The position numbers and the translations under genes are program-made. A stretch of 64,000 nucleotides of DNA from Clostridium sp. chh4-2 (GTDB taxonomy: Bacteria > Bacillota > Clostridia > Lachnospirales > Lachnospiraceae): assembly GCF_002899675.1 (NCBI RefSeq), contig NZ_PKUU01000012.1:62001-126000 (forward strand), read 5' to 3'. The notes under the pieces were generated by a model, which saw only the letters and a program-made list of their open reading frames with translations, was not told where the DNA came from and made no database searches. This document shows positions 7,710 through 16,058 of the stretch, piece after piece (the stretch's first letter is position 1; every line of letters begins with the position of its first letter).

Positions 7710-9843
7710 GGAAATCTCCTTTCTTTGCAACACGGCACCGGTTGGAACGGACAGCCGGGAATCCGGAATAAGGGTCCAGGCGGCCGCAGTCCACCAGGTT
7801 ATTGAAATTGGCTTCCCGGTAGTCGTGATACAGGCTGACCAGACCGGGCGGGTTGTGGTAGGACAGGTTGGCGCAAACGGTTACGCTTCCCGCAGGCGTG
7901 CTGATTTCAATCACGTCATCCTGGGCAATACCCATGTTTTTGGCATCGTCGGGATTTAGATCGGCCATGGCTTTCGGCCTCAGGCTGCGAAGCCAGCTAA
8001 CGTCGTGGAGCCTGGAATGGAGGGCGTTGGGAAGACGTCCGCCTGAGGTGAGGGTGAAAGGATACATTTCCTCATCTATGGAATCCAGTGGCTCTCTATA
8101 GGTAGGGAGCGGGTCCAGCCCCCATTCGGGATGGGCTGCGATCAGCTCTGATTTCAGTTCAAATTTTCCTGTCGGCGTTTTCAGCCCACGTTTTAAGGCT
8201 GCCATCTCCTGATGAGGCTTGAATTCCGGCACTTTAAGGGGCACATTGGCTTCCTGAAGCTGGTCTACCGTATAAGAAATGGGGCTGAGTATGTATTCCA
8301 GGCAGGCCCGGTAACCCTTTCTCAGCAGAGGGTCATCCAGATTCAGATAATTTGCCAGATCGCACATAATTGTGGTATCCGGTTTTGATTCATAAAGCGG
8401 TTCGATGACCGGTTTGGTATAAAATGCATATCCGCCGGGATAGGACTTGAATTCTTCCCGTTCAAAGGAACTGCAGGCCGGCAGCACGATATCCGCATAT
8501 TGACAGGTATCCGTCATGAAAAGGTCGGTATCCACAAAGAAATCCAGCTGTTCCAAAGCCCGTTTCATCTTTTCGCTGTCCGGGAACATTCTGAAATTCA
8601 TTCCAAATGCCACAATCGCTTTCAGCGGATAAGGTGTTTCCTCTAAAATCTGTCTGGAAATGTCCATGGACTGCGTTTCATGCTCCAGCAGATTCCAAAG
8701 CGGAAACCGTTTGGCGCCCACCGGATCGGCCATAGGAGCTTTTCTGGCTTCGGCCACAAATTCATGTTCCAGGGTGTGATAGCCGGAGGCCTGATGGACA
8801 TAGGTAAATTCTACGGGCATTTGACCGCCTTTTTTATCGTAGCTTCCCGTGATGGCTGTTAAGGCCATGATCGCCCGGTAGTTCTGCATCCCGTTGATGT
8901 GATGGGCCAGAGGGGCGGAGCTTTCGCGGACGCTGATGGGGCCGTTTTCGTGGATCATTTGGGCGGCGGCCAGCACTTTTTCATAAGGGACGCCGGTCAG
9001 CTCTTCCACGTTGGTTTCATTGAAGCCGCGGCAGTATTGGGCATATTCTTCAAATCCGTGTACGTATTGATCGATATATTCCTTGTCAATCCAGCCGTTT
9101 TGAATCAGGACGTTGGCAATTGCCAGAGCCAGAGCTCCGTCTGTGCCGGGTTTTGGCTGTAAAAACAGGTCGGCGATTTTTTCGGCGGTCTGGGTATACA
9201 TGGTGTCCACGATGATGAATTTGCAGCCCGCTTTTTTCAGGCGTTCCGTGCTTTTAGCGCCTAAATAGCCTGAAAAATAAGGGTTATGGGCCCAACCCAG
9301 AAATAGTTTTGTATTCTTCATATCAGGCCGGGCAGGGGATGCGGTGGCAGTCTGCCATGCCATAAGACCCGATGTGAAACAGGAACTGGATTCCGTGCCG
9401 TAGTTAGGCGTGCCAAAGGAGTAGGCCAGGCGCTGAAGGATTGGCCGGTACCATTTGCTGTATCCGGAGAAAAACTGGACGGACTGGGCTCCGTATTCCG
9501 CTTTTGCCGCCAACAGTTTGGACGCGATGGTCTGATATGCTTCTTCCCAGGTTATCGGTTCAAAGGAGCCGCTTCCTTTTGGGCCGGTCCGCTTTAACGG
9601 GGTCTTAATCCGGTCTTCCCGGTAGATATACTGGCGGTTGGCCGCTCCCTTTGTGCACAGAAGCCCTTTGTTTAACGGGTGGTCCTTTGTGCCTTCCACT
9701 TTTATAATCACGCCGTCTTTCACATAGGCATCCACACCGCAGTGAGAGGAGGGGGAACAGATGTCACACAAGGTGTGACGGATTTCAATTCCTGTTTCAG
9801 GACAGGGAATTTTCGCTTTTATCAGTTCTTCAATTCTTGTCAT
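7684..9843 (-). CDS. Molybdopterin-dependent oxidoreductase, DMSO reductase family, cytoplasmic
   Basis: This 719-residue catalytic subunit starts with a [4Fe-4S] motif (C26, C29, C35 and C63; CDICSPSSHC then LLCTKG) followed by the MopB fold. The likely Mo ligand is C155 in YGTESSSCFTSG. The middle contains FGMNFRMFPDS and the typical ADIVLPACSSFEREEF segment, and the C-terminal barrel domain begins near residue 595. There is no twin-arginine leader, so unlike most DMSO, thiosulfate or polysulfide reductases it works in the cytoplasm. It overlaps the FAD oxidoreductase gene by 14 bases upstream and the ferredoxin gene by 26 bases downstream, suggesting an NAD(P)H-FAD-FeS-Mo electron chain. 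The substrate cannot be read from sequence; the C-S lyase in the operon hints at a sulfur compound. Confidence 0.9.
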   Translation of the reverse strand: MTRIEELIKAKIPCPETGIEIRHTLCDICSPSSHCGVDAYVKDGVIIKVEGTKDHPLNKGLLCTKGAANRQYIYREDRIKTPLKRTGPKGSGSFEPITWEEAYQTIASKLLAAKAEYGAQSVQFFSGYSKWYRPILQRLAYSFGTPNYGTESSSCFTSGLMAWQTATASPARPDMKNTKLFLGWAHNPYFSGYLGAKSTERLKKAGCKFIIVDTMYTQTAEKIADLFLQPKPGTDGALALAIANVLIQNGWIDKEYIDQYVHGFEEYAQYCRGFNETNVEELTGVPYEKVLAAAQMIHENGPISVRESSAPLAHHINGMQNYRAIMALTAITGSYDKKGGQMPVEFTYVHQASGYHTLEHEFVAEARKAPMADPVGAKRFPLWNLLEHETQSMDISRQILEETPYPLKAIVAFGMNFRMFPDSEKMKRALEQLDFFVDTDLFMTDTCQYADIVLPACSSFEREEFKSYPGGYAFYTKPVIEPLYESKPDTTIMCDLANYLNLDDPLLRKGYRACLEYILSPISYTVDQLQEANVPLKVPEFKPHQEMAALKRGLKTPTGKFELKSELIAAHPEWGLDPLPTYREPLDSIDEEMYPFTLTSGGRLPNALHSRLHDVSWLRSLRPKAMADLNPDDAKNMGIAQDDVIEISTPAGSVTVCANLSYHNPPGLVSLYHDYREANFNNLVDCGRLDPYSGFPAVRSNRCRVAKKGDFHEKNDSGL

Positions 9844-11110
9844 GACTGCCTCCTTCCAGCTGCCGGATCAGTTCTTCACTCAGACCTTCCCTTAACAGAA
9901 CACCTTTCTGCATATCGGAAATGACCTGATGGTGGTTTTGCAGAATACTCAGCAGATGGTTTTTTAATATTCCGCTGATCCGGCTGCCGCCCAGGATGTT
10001 GATTCCCGCCAGCACGCCGTCTTTTTTAACCGCTTCGATCCATAAGTCTTTTTCTTTATTTTCAAATGTTATAACCGTTCCCTGAATCCGGTTGTCACCG
10101 AATCCAATGAAATCCATATCAAAGAAATGAGTGATATTATGTAAAATATTGCCTTTAAATTCTTTTTTGCTGCCCGCCATATTGGCTCCCGCCGTGTATC
10201 CCTGATAGGCGGCATTGGCCCATAACCCGATGATCTGAGTGGTCTGGCTCTGCAGATTATTTCCTTCGCAGCAGTCCCCGGCCGCATAGATGCCGGGACA
10301 GGAGGTCTGCATATCCTGATCCACCACAATTCCCCGGTTCACCTGAATGCCCGCAGCTAAGGCCAGAGATGTGTTGGCTCTGGTTCCGATGCAGAGGGCG
10401 GCCACGTCGGCCGGAAGCTGTGATTGGTCGGAACACTCCACCGAAAGGGCCGTTTCATCTCCTTTCCGGATTGCCGAGAGGCCGGAGGAAAATTTAAGCT
10501 TAACGCCTTTTTCCATAAGCCGCTTTTCAATCCGTTTGGCCGTTTCCGGATATGCGGCCAGAGGAAAGATATGGGGAGACATATCCACTAGAGTGGTGTC
10601 CATTCCATTGTTGTAGAGCACTTCCAGCACCTTGATTCCGGCCATGGATGCGCCTACGACAACCGCTGAGGTCATGTTTTCCGTTTCCAGCAGCTTTTTC
10701 AAATTTCTGGAATCATCCAGAGTTCTCATATAGACCGTCCGTTCGGGACAGTCGTTGGGCAGAGGTGGTATCAGGGAGCGGGCTCCGGTGGCGATGAGGA
10801 TTTTGTCATACCGGCGGACGGTTCCGTCCTCTAAAATGATTTCTTTCTGCTCTGCATTTAAAGAGGCTGCGGCAGTATTGGAAAAGATATTGGCCTTATA
10901 GGCCAGAGCGATATCTTCCAATTCGCCAAATGGAAACATCCCTTCGTAGCGAAGCCTGTTTGAGGCATAATAAGTGGTGAGCATGGGATTATAAGGGGCG
11001 TCCGGGTGGTCGGAATAGATATCCACATTTCCCGTGGAATCTGCATCGCGGATTGCGGTCAGCGCATAATAACCGGCACATCCGAAGCCGATGATTGCAT
11101 AAGATGCCAT
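9830..11110 (-). CDS. FAD-dependent NAD(P)H oxidoreductase (Pyr_redox_2, ferredoxin/NADH oxidase-like)
   Basis: This 426-residue flavoprotein has an N-terminal Rossmann motif (IIGFGCAGYYA), an ATG-type motif (LIATGARSLIPP), a second dinucleotide fold (VVVGASMAGIKVLEV, about residue 150) and the FAD ribityl motif YAAGDCCEGN. It resembles NADH-dependent rubredoxin/ferredoxin reductases and NADH oxidases. The likely role is to pass electrons between NAD(P)H and the ferredoxin/molybdo-subunit pair encoded immediately downstream. The start has AAAGGAGTTAACT. It begins two bases before the end of the aminotransferase-fold gene (11113) and overlaps the next gene by 14 bases. Confidence 0.88.
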   Translation of the reverse strand: MASYAIIGFGCAGYYALTAIRDADSTGNVDIYSDHPDAPYNPMLTTYYASNRLRYEGMFPFGELEDIALAYKANIFSNTAAASLNAEQKEIILEDGTVRRYDKILIATGARSLIPPLPNDCPERTVYMRTLDDSRNLKKLLETENMTSAVVVGASMAGIKVLEVLYNNGMDTTLVDMSPHIFPLAAYPETAKRIEKRLMEKGVKLKFSSGLSAIRKGDETALSVECSDQSQLPADVAALCIGTRANTSLALAAGIQVNRGIVVDQDMQTSCPGIYAAGDCCEGNNLQSQTTQIIGLWANAAYQGYTAGANMAGSKKEFKGNILHNITHFFDMDFIGFGDNRIQGTVITFENKEKDLWIEAVKKDGVLAGINILGGSRISGILKNHLLSILQNHHQVISDMQKGVLLREGLSEELIRQLEGGSHDKN

Positions 11111-11112
11111 AG

Positions 11113-12309
11113 TTAACTCCTTTCTAAAGAGGGAAAATGAGCTTCATGCATCTGAATCAGACGGTCCAGTGCCTGTGAAAGCAGTTCCTTAGAACAGCCG
11201 ATATTCATCCGCATGAATCCATAACCTCCTGTTCCGTAGTGATTTCCGTCGTTCAGCCCCAGATGCCAGGTATGAATCAGCTCCTGATGAAGGCTGTCGT
11301 CGTTCATATTAAATGAGTTAAAATCCAGCCACATGAGAAATGTTCCTTCCAGGACAGACGGTTTGATGTTGGGCGCCGAAGCGGCCAGACGTTCAAAAAC
11401 CAGCCGCGCATTGCCTTCTATGTAGTCCAGCTGTGCGTCCAGCCAGTTAAAACCGTGGGTATAAGCGGCGGCTGAAGCTTCCATGGACAGGACAGACGGA
11501 TTTAAAAGCCAGGCGCTTCTCAGCTTTGAGAAGATCTTATCATGAATTTCCTGATTGGGAATCAGCATGCCGGAGACGCCCAAACCGGAGATGTTAAATG
11601 TTTTTCCAGGAGCGACGCAGCTTACTGCGATAGGATGGCTTTCAGGGAAAGAGAGAACAGACGTATACCGGTTGTTAAACAGTTCAATATCACAATGGAT
11701 TTCGTCGGAAACCAGGTATACATGATAGCGGCGGCACAAAAATACAACCCGGGAGACTTCATCCTGCGTCCAGACCCTGCCCACGGGGTTGTGAGGATTG
11801 CAGAAGACCATAAGGCGTACCCCGCCTTTTAATTCCTCTTCCAGCCCTTCGAAATCGATCTGATAGGTGTTTCCGGTGTAAATCAGAGGATTTTCTGTTA
11901 CCCTTCTTCCGGTGGATTCGATCACTGCCTGAAAAGGATCGTAAACCGGCGTCTGGATCAGCACTTTGTCGCCGGGTTTTGTCAGAGCCTGTATGCTGTA
12001 GCTGATGGAGGTTACAACTCCGCAGCAGGCGCGTATCCAGCTCTTTTGGAGCGTCAGGCCGTGACGCCTGCCGAACCAGTTGATGATGCTGGTATAATAA
12101 TCCTCTGACGGGAAACTGTAGCCGAAGATGGGGTGGCTGCATCGGTCATTTATGGCTTGGGTCACTTCTTGGGGACAGTTAAAGTCCGTATCCGCAATCC
12201 ATAACGGCAGCAGGTCCTCTTCCTGGAATTTCCCCCGGCTCCGGTCCCATTTGATACAATTGGTTCCCTTTCTGCATACTGGTTTATCAAAATTAAATTC
12301 AGGATCCAT
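11113..12309 (-). CDS. patB: PatB/MalY-type PLP-dependent C-S beta-lyase
   Basis: This 398-residue fold-type I PLP enzyme has lysine K236 in APGKTFNISGLG and the PatB/MalY features LPLWIADTDF near the N-terminus, NPHNPVGRVW (about 171-180) and SDEIHCDIEL (about 201-210). By family knowledge PatB enzymes cleave cystathionine or other S-substituted cysteines to pyruvate, ammonia and a thiol; a minority act as aminotransferases. It is the first gene of the minus-strand operon, with GGTAAAGGAG in front of the ATG. A LysR gene is transcribed divergently. The operon context (FAD, molybdo- and ferredoxin subunits, peptidase) suggests processing of a modified cysteine or its S-oxide; that is inference. 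Confidence 0.85.
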   Translation of the reverse strand: MDPEFNFDKPVCRKGTNCIKWDRSRGKFQEEDLLPLWIADTDFNCPQEVTQAINDRCSHPIFGYSFPSEDYYTSIINWFGRRHGLTLQKSWIRACCGVVTSISYSIQALTKPGDKVLIQTPVYDPFQAVIESTGRRVTENPLIYTGNTYQIDFEGLEEELKGGVRLMVFCNPHNPVGRVWTQDEVSRVVFLCRRYHVYLVSDEIHCDIELFNNRYTSVLSFPESHPIAVSCVAPGKTFNISGLGVSGMLIPNQEIHDKIFSKLRSAWLLNPSVLSMEASAAAYTHGFNWLDAQLDYIEGNARLVFERLAASAPNIKPSVLEGTFLMWLDFNSFNMNDDSLHQELIHTWHLGLNDGNHYGTGGYGFMRMNIGCSKELLSQALDRLIQMHEAHFPSLERS

Positions 12310-12465
12310 AAGCGCAAAACTCCTTTACCCTTTTCTTTTAATGTTACTATTGGTAAAAGGATAAGTCCAATACATGCTTTTTATTAGTTGATATACAAAT
12401 CCATATTAATTATTTAAAAATCAGATTAATTAAAAATGAAAATGATAAAAAATGAAAATTCATTC

Positions 12466-12494
12466 TTGCAGTCTGAGGATAAGGTTGATATAAT
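12466..12494 (+). promoter_or_regulatory. Promoter of the LysR gene in the divergent intergenic region
   Basis: TTGCAG at 12466-12471 and TATAAT at 12489-12494 are 17 bp apart. The rest of the 235-bp divergent region (12310-12544) is very A/T-rich with runs such as AAAATGAAAATGATAAAAAA. The operon promoter on the minus strand and the LysR box presumably lie here, but I cannot fix them with confidence. Confidence 0.6.
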
Positions 12495-12544
12495 TTAGCC
12501 AGATTGTTGAGGTGGAATGTTGAATTTACTGAATGGAGGCAGAC

Positions 12545-13450
12545 ATGGATATCGTCCAACTGGAATATTTTAAGGCTGTTGCGGAATCAGGGCATCTGAC
12601 CAATGCAGCGAAAAAGCTGAATGTAGCCCAGCCGGCTCTCAGCGTCAGCATAGCGAGGCTGGAGAGCGAGGTGGGAGTGCCCCTTTTTGACCGTATTGGA
12701 AGGGGAATTTATCTGAATAAATGCGGCGAAATCTATCTGGAACATGTGGAACAGGCCCTGGATATCCTGGAAAAGGCTCAGCGGGAAGTGGATACCTACT
12801 GCAAAAAACTGGAAAATGTATTGAATCTGGGCATTGTCAGCAAGCCGTTTTCCCAGATGATGCTGGTGCATTTTAAAGAGCAGTTTCCAAACAGCCGGAT
12901 CAGGCAGATCAATATAACCCCTGACAGCATTGAAGAAGAGCTGCAGAAAAATGAGGTGGACTATGTGATTTCCAGCCGCCTCAGTTCGGCCCCCGGCATC
13001 GTGGGAGAGATGATCCGGGAAGAGAAGATGATGCTGGCCGTTTCATCCGCTCATCCGCTGGCTAAGAGTAAGTCCGTCCGCCTGTGCGATTTAAAGGGCG
13101 AGGAATTTATCAACTTGCCCAAGGAGTACGAATACAGAATGATCACAGACGAGATGTGCCAGGATTCAGGATTTACGGCCAATGTGACCACGGAATGCTT
13201 CCACTGCCATATGGCGGAGATGGTGGCGGCCGGAGAGGGCATAGCGCTGATGACCGAAGAGCGTGCTAAGAAAAATGTCGGAAACAGCCAATTAGTTTTC
13301 ATCCCCATCGTAGACCCGGAATATACCCGCAAACACTATATCGTGTGGAAAGCCGGCCACCATTTCAACGGAATGGCAAAGGAATTCCGCAAGTACGTAA
13401 TCAGCTATTTCGAATCAGAGTGCGAAGGCGAATGCTCCGGCTGCGGCTGA
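12545..13450 (+). CDS. LysR family transcriptional regulator
   Basis: This 301-residue regulator has an N-terminal winged helix-turn-helix (MDIVQLEYFKAVAESGHLTN, residues 1-60) and a periplasmic-binding-like effector domain (about 90-295). I chose the ATG at 12545 because GGAGG at 12535-12539 stands five bases before it; an upstream in-frame ATG at 12533 overlaps that site. It is divergent from the C-S lyase/molybdoenzyme operon, so by the usual LysR arrangement it probably activates that operon in response to its substrate and represses itself. The C-terminus is Cys/Glu-rich (SECEGECSGCG), which is odd for the family and might bind metal or sense redox. The PalC end begins 20 bases after the stop. 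Confidence 0.9.
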   Translation: MDIVQLEYFKAVAESGHLTNAAKKLNVAQPALSVSIARLESEVGVPLFDRIGRGIYLNKCGEIYLEHVEQALDILEKAQREVDTYCKKLENVLNLGIVSKPFSQMMLVHFKEQFPNSRIRQINITPDSIEEELQKNEVDYVISSRLSSAPGIVGEMIREEKMMLAVSSAHPLAKSKSVRLCDLKGEEFINLPKEYEYRMITDEMCQDSGFTANVTTECFHCHMAEMVAAGEGIALMTEERAKKNVGNSQLVFIPIVDPEYTRKHYIVWKAGHHFNGMAKEFRKYVISYFESECEGECSGCG

Positions 13451-13494
13451 GTTGACGTGAATTTGTTATTTAACCGAGTTGGCGAAAGGGGGAC

Positions 13495-13844
13495 GCACGG
13501 AATCGGGATGCGGAACCGGGAGACGAAGGGCGGAGGGGCCGTCCGGGCCGGCGGAGGAAGATACAGCCATATGGGATTCGGGATTCGCCCCTAAGAGCTA
13601 CTAAGACCCGTAAGGGCAGAACGAGGCAGGCCAGCGCCATTCGCTGTGAACTCTTTATGACTTCACTGCTCAGCGGCGCTTTAGAAACTGACACGGAAAT
13701 CAGTTTCTACCTGCCTCGTTCTGCCCTTACGGGTCTAAGAAGCTCTAAGGGGTTCCATACGATCCCATATGGCTGTATCTTCCTCCGCCGGCCCGGACGG
13801 CCCCTCCGCCCTTCGTCTCCCGGCTCCGCATCCCGATTCCGTGC
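13495..13844 (-). repeat. Long palindrome PalC, copy 2
   Basis: This 350-bp palindrome has ends GCACGGAATCGGG/CCCGATTCCGTGC. Its arm contains AGCCATATGGGA matched by TCCCATATGGCT, where copy 1 has GCCGGATGGGA/TCCCATCCGGC and copy 3 has GCCGATTGGGA/TCCCAATCGGC. The core shows the large hairpin first (loop GAACTCTTTATGACTTC) and the small hairpin GAAACTGA/TCAGTTTC second, the opposite order to copy 1. Confidence 0.85.
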
Positions 13845-14107
13845 TGGTTTTCGCTGGCCTGGTTAAAAACAATAGTTGTTCTTCTGTATTTGCGTAGAAT
13901 TCATTTACATGGATCGTTTACATAGATCGTGAAGAGATTAACAGAAATACTTTCAGGTTTTTACTTTAAACGTCAAGGCATTTCGCGAAAAGCCCTCACC
14001 CTTTACATTAAATCGTGAAGGCATTTCTGAAAAAGCCTTCACCCTTGATGTAAAAACTTACTCCTCCATCCACCAAATCTTTTTTACCCTAAGCTAGCCA
14101 AGCAACA

Positions 14108-14401
14108 GCCGGAAAGAAGGGGGAACCTGGGCGGGGGGCGGAACGGATGAGGCATCGGGGATCGTGTGCAGACCCTTAGAGGTACTTAGCCGGCAGGAAC
14201 GGAAAAAGGCAGACAAATACTGAATTCCGAATCAGTATTTGAGGTGCCCCTTGAACGATGAAGTCATCAGGAGTTCATCGTGAATGGGCACCGCGCTGCC
14301 TTTTTCCGTTTCTGGCGGCTTAGTACCTCTTAGGGTCGGAACCCGAATCCCCGATGCCTCATCCGTTCCGCCCCCCGCCCAGGTTCCCCCTTCTTTCCGG
14401 C
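14108..14401 (-). repeat. Long palindrome PalB, copy 2
   Basis: This 294-bp palindrome has ends GCCGGAAAGAAGGGGG and its complement. The variable arm is GAACGGATGAGGCATCGGGG with an exact complement at about 14352-14371. The core is inverted relative to copy 1: small hairpin AAATACTGA/TCAGTATTT first, then the large hairpin with GGTGCCC/GGGCACC where copies 1 and 3 have GGCGCCA/TGGCGCC. Confidence 0.85.
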
Positions 14402-14513
14402 GTTTCTTTCTAAACTAAATAAAGATTTCCATTGTCAGAATTTATTGGGGATTGGGGATAGAAATCAATTATCATTCATACGTATTTTGATATTAATAGA
14501 TAAAAATCGTATA

Positions 14514-14542
14514 TTGGACGGTTGATTTGCTGATATGATACT
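14514..14542 (+). promoter_or_regulatory. Probable promoter of the peptide-transport operon
   Basis: TTGGAC (14514-14519) and GATACT (14537-14542) have 17-bp spacing; both boxes are imperfect. About 85 bases of leader follow before the permease start. The preceding 14429-14513 is A/T-rich with no other signal seen. Confidence 0.5.
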
Positions 14543-14626
14543 ATGGGTTTAACAAATAATTAACGGTAAATTGCGGTAATTATGAAAAAATCACCGAGGG
14601 TGAGGAATGTCTGGAGGGACTGTTAG

Positions 14627-16045
14627 ATGAAAGACAAACTTGACAAGCTTATGAATCGAGCATTTAGAAAACCGCTGTACCGGATAGCTGTGATCGTGTT
14701 TGGTCTTCCCACTTTTATAGTGGCGTTCCTGGGGTTTATGATTAACAGGAAAAAGGAAGAGGCGGAATACGGCAGATACCGGGATGCGGCGCAACGTGAT
14801 GCAGAAGGGGATGGAACACTGCAGAGGATACGGGACAGCGCCAAGTATTATCTGGCAAACAAGTACCGGTATTTTGGAAAGCAGGAAAACAGCGCTGAAT
14901 TCCAAAAGGAACTGGATCGGCAGATTAAAGCGGATACGGAAGAAGAGATTTCCGCAAGAGTGAAGGCTGCTTACCTAAAAGACGGTAAAAGCGGACAGAA
15001 AACCTTTGTACAGTATTTATGCGGATGTTTGGAGAATAAGGCGTGGCTGGCATTATCCGTTATCACATCCTTTCCCATGTATATCTTATTGCTGATCTTT
15101 TCCAATGCATACAGCCGTTACATATTTGAACGTTTGATAATGATGATTTTCGTGGCCTTCGGTGTGGTGTTTGTGGTATTTACCATTCTTCATTTCGCTT
15201 CATCCAGTCCGGCGCTTAATGTGCTCGGCGAAGCGGCTACACAGCAGCAGATTGATGATTTTAACCATGTATACGGGCTTGATAAACCTTATATCATGCA
15301 GCTTTTCCATAACTTCAAAAATCTTGCCACCTTTAACATGGGCAATTCCTATTCCGGCAATGAAGACGTTATGGCGGCTATTATGAGAAAGTTCCCGGTA
15401 ACATTGGAGATGAGCGTTTACGCCTTCCTGATTGCGGTTGTTATATCGATACCGATTGGAATTCTGACGGCGGTAAAACCCAATACGGCGTATGACTATA
15501 TATTCATGTTCATCGCTTTGGTAGGTCTGTCGCTGCCGGCGTTCTGGTTTGGTATGGTTATGATATTAAACTTCTCCATTAACACCCATTTGCTGCCTGC
15601 TTCCTATGTGGCGGACAACAAACTGTCGCTTTTGATGCCGGCCATTGTGCTGGGGACCCATCTGGCGGCCAGCTTAGCGCGTAATACACGTTCCGCTCTT
15701 CTCGAGGTGCTGGGACAGGATTACATCGTTACGGCGAAAGCCAAAGGTCTGAGCAATGTGAGGGTAATCGTAAAACATGCGCTTGGAAATGCGATGATCC
15801 CCATCGTAACCGTAGCGGGCCTTCAGTTCGGCGGTATGCTGGGCGGCTCTGCGATCATAGAAAAAGTATTTAACGTAAAGGGAATCGGAAGCTATGTTGT
15901 GGATAAACAGTTCCTTCCTGATATTCCGGCAATTCTGGCAGGCGTGGTATATGTGTCCATCATTATCAGCCTTATGAACCTGGCGGTTGACCTGATTTAT
16001 GTATATCTTGATCCACGTATCAAGTCCAGGCTGAAGAGCCAATAA
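14627..16045 (+). CDS. Peptide ABC transporter permease, DppB type, with long N-terminal extension
   Basis: This 472-residue inner-membrane permease is much longer than a usual DppB/OppB (about 310-340). The canonical domain begins near residue 165 (YIFERLIMMIFVAFGVVFVV) and contains the expected periplasmic loop (AATQQQIDDFNHVYGLDKP) and an EAA-type loop (GQDYIVTAKAKGLSNVRVI). The first 160 residues add one N-terminal membrane segment, a charged Lys/Glu-rich cytoplasmic stretch (about 45-130) and another hydrophobic segment before the standard first helix. The ribosome site is GGAGGGACTGTTAG. It is the first gene of an operon with DppC, DppD, DppF, binding-protein and peptidase genes. The extension is not a frameshift fusion; it is matched by a different extension on the partner permease. 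Confidence 0.9.
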   Translation: MKDKLDKLMNRAFRKPLYRIAVIVFGLPTFIVAFLGFMINRKKEEAEYGRYRDAAQRDAEGDGTLQRIRDSAKYYLANKYRYFGKQENSAEFQKELDRQIKADTEEEISARVKAAYLKDGKSGQKTFVQYLCGCLENKAWLALSVITSFPMYILLLIFSNAYSRYIFERLIMMIFVAFGVVFVVFTILHFASSSPALNVLGEAATQQQIDDFNHVYGLDKPYIMQLFHNFKNLATFNMGNSYSGNEDVMAAIMRKFPVTLEMSVYAFLIAVVISIPIGILTAVKPNTAYDYIFMFIALVGLSLPAFWFGMVMILNFSINTHLLPASYVADNKLSLLMPAIVLGTHLAASLARNTRSALLEVLGQDYIVTAKAKGLSNVRVIVKHALGNAMIPIVTVAGLQFGGMLGGSAIIEKVFNVKGIGSYVVDKQFLPDIPAILAGVVYVSIIISLMNLAVDLIYVYLDPRIKSRLKSQ

Positions 16046-16058
16046 GGAGGGTAAGGAT

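Larger units (their letters stand above)
13470..14428. repeat. Composite palindromic element, copy 2 (PalC + mini-hairpins + PalB, inverted)
   Basis: It has the same parts as copy 1 in reverse order and orientation: TTAAC boundary at 13470, PalC 13495-13844, GTTAA at 13862, hairpin linker 13867-14107, PalB 14108-14401 and boundary TAAATAAAGATTT ending at 14428. It lies between the LysR gene and the peptide-transport operon. No protein-coding gene is supported within it. Confidence 0.85.

Noticed and set aside
7684..9843. Selenocysteine-containing formate dehydrogenase
   Set aside because: No in-frame TGA or SECIS-like site is apparent and the likely Mo ligand is a cysteine (C155); the neighbours also do not fit formate metabolism.
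13470..14428. Insertion sequence with terminal inverted repeats
   Set aside because: No transposase frame, whole or broken, lies between the palindromes, and no clear target duplication is visible.
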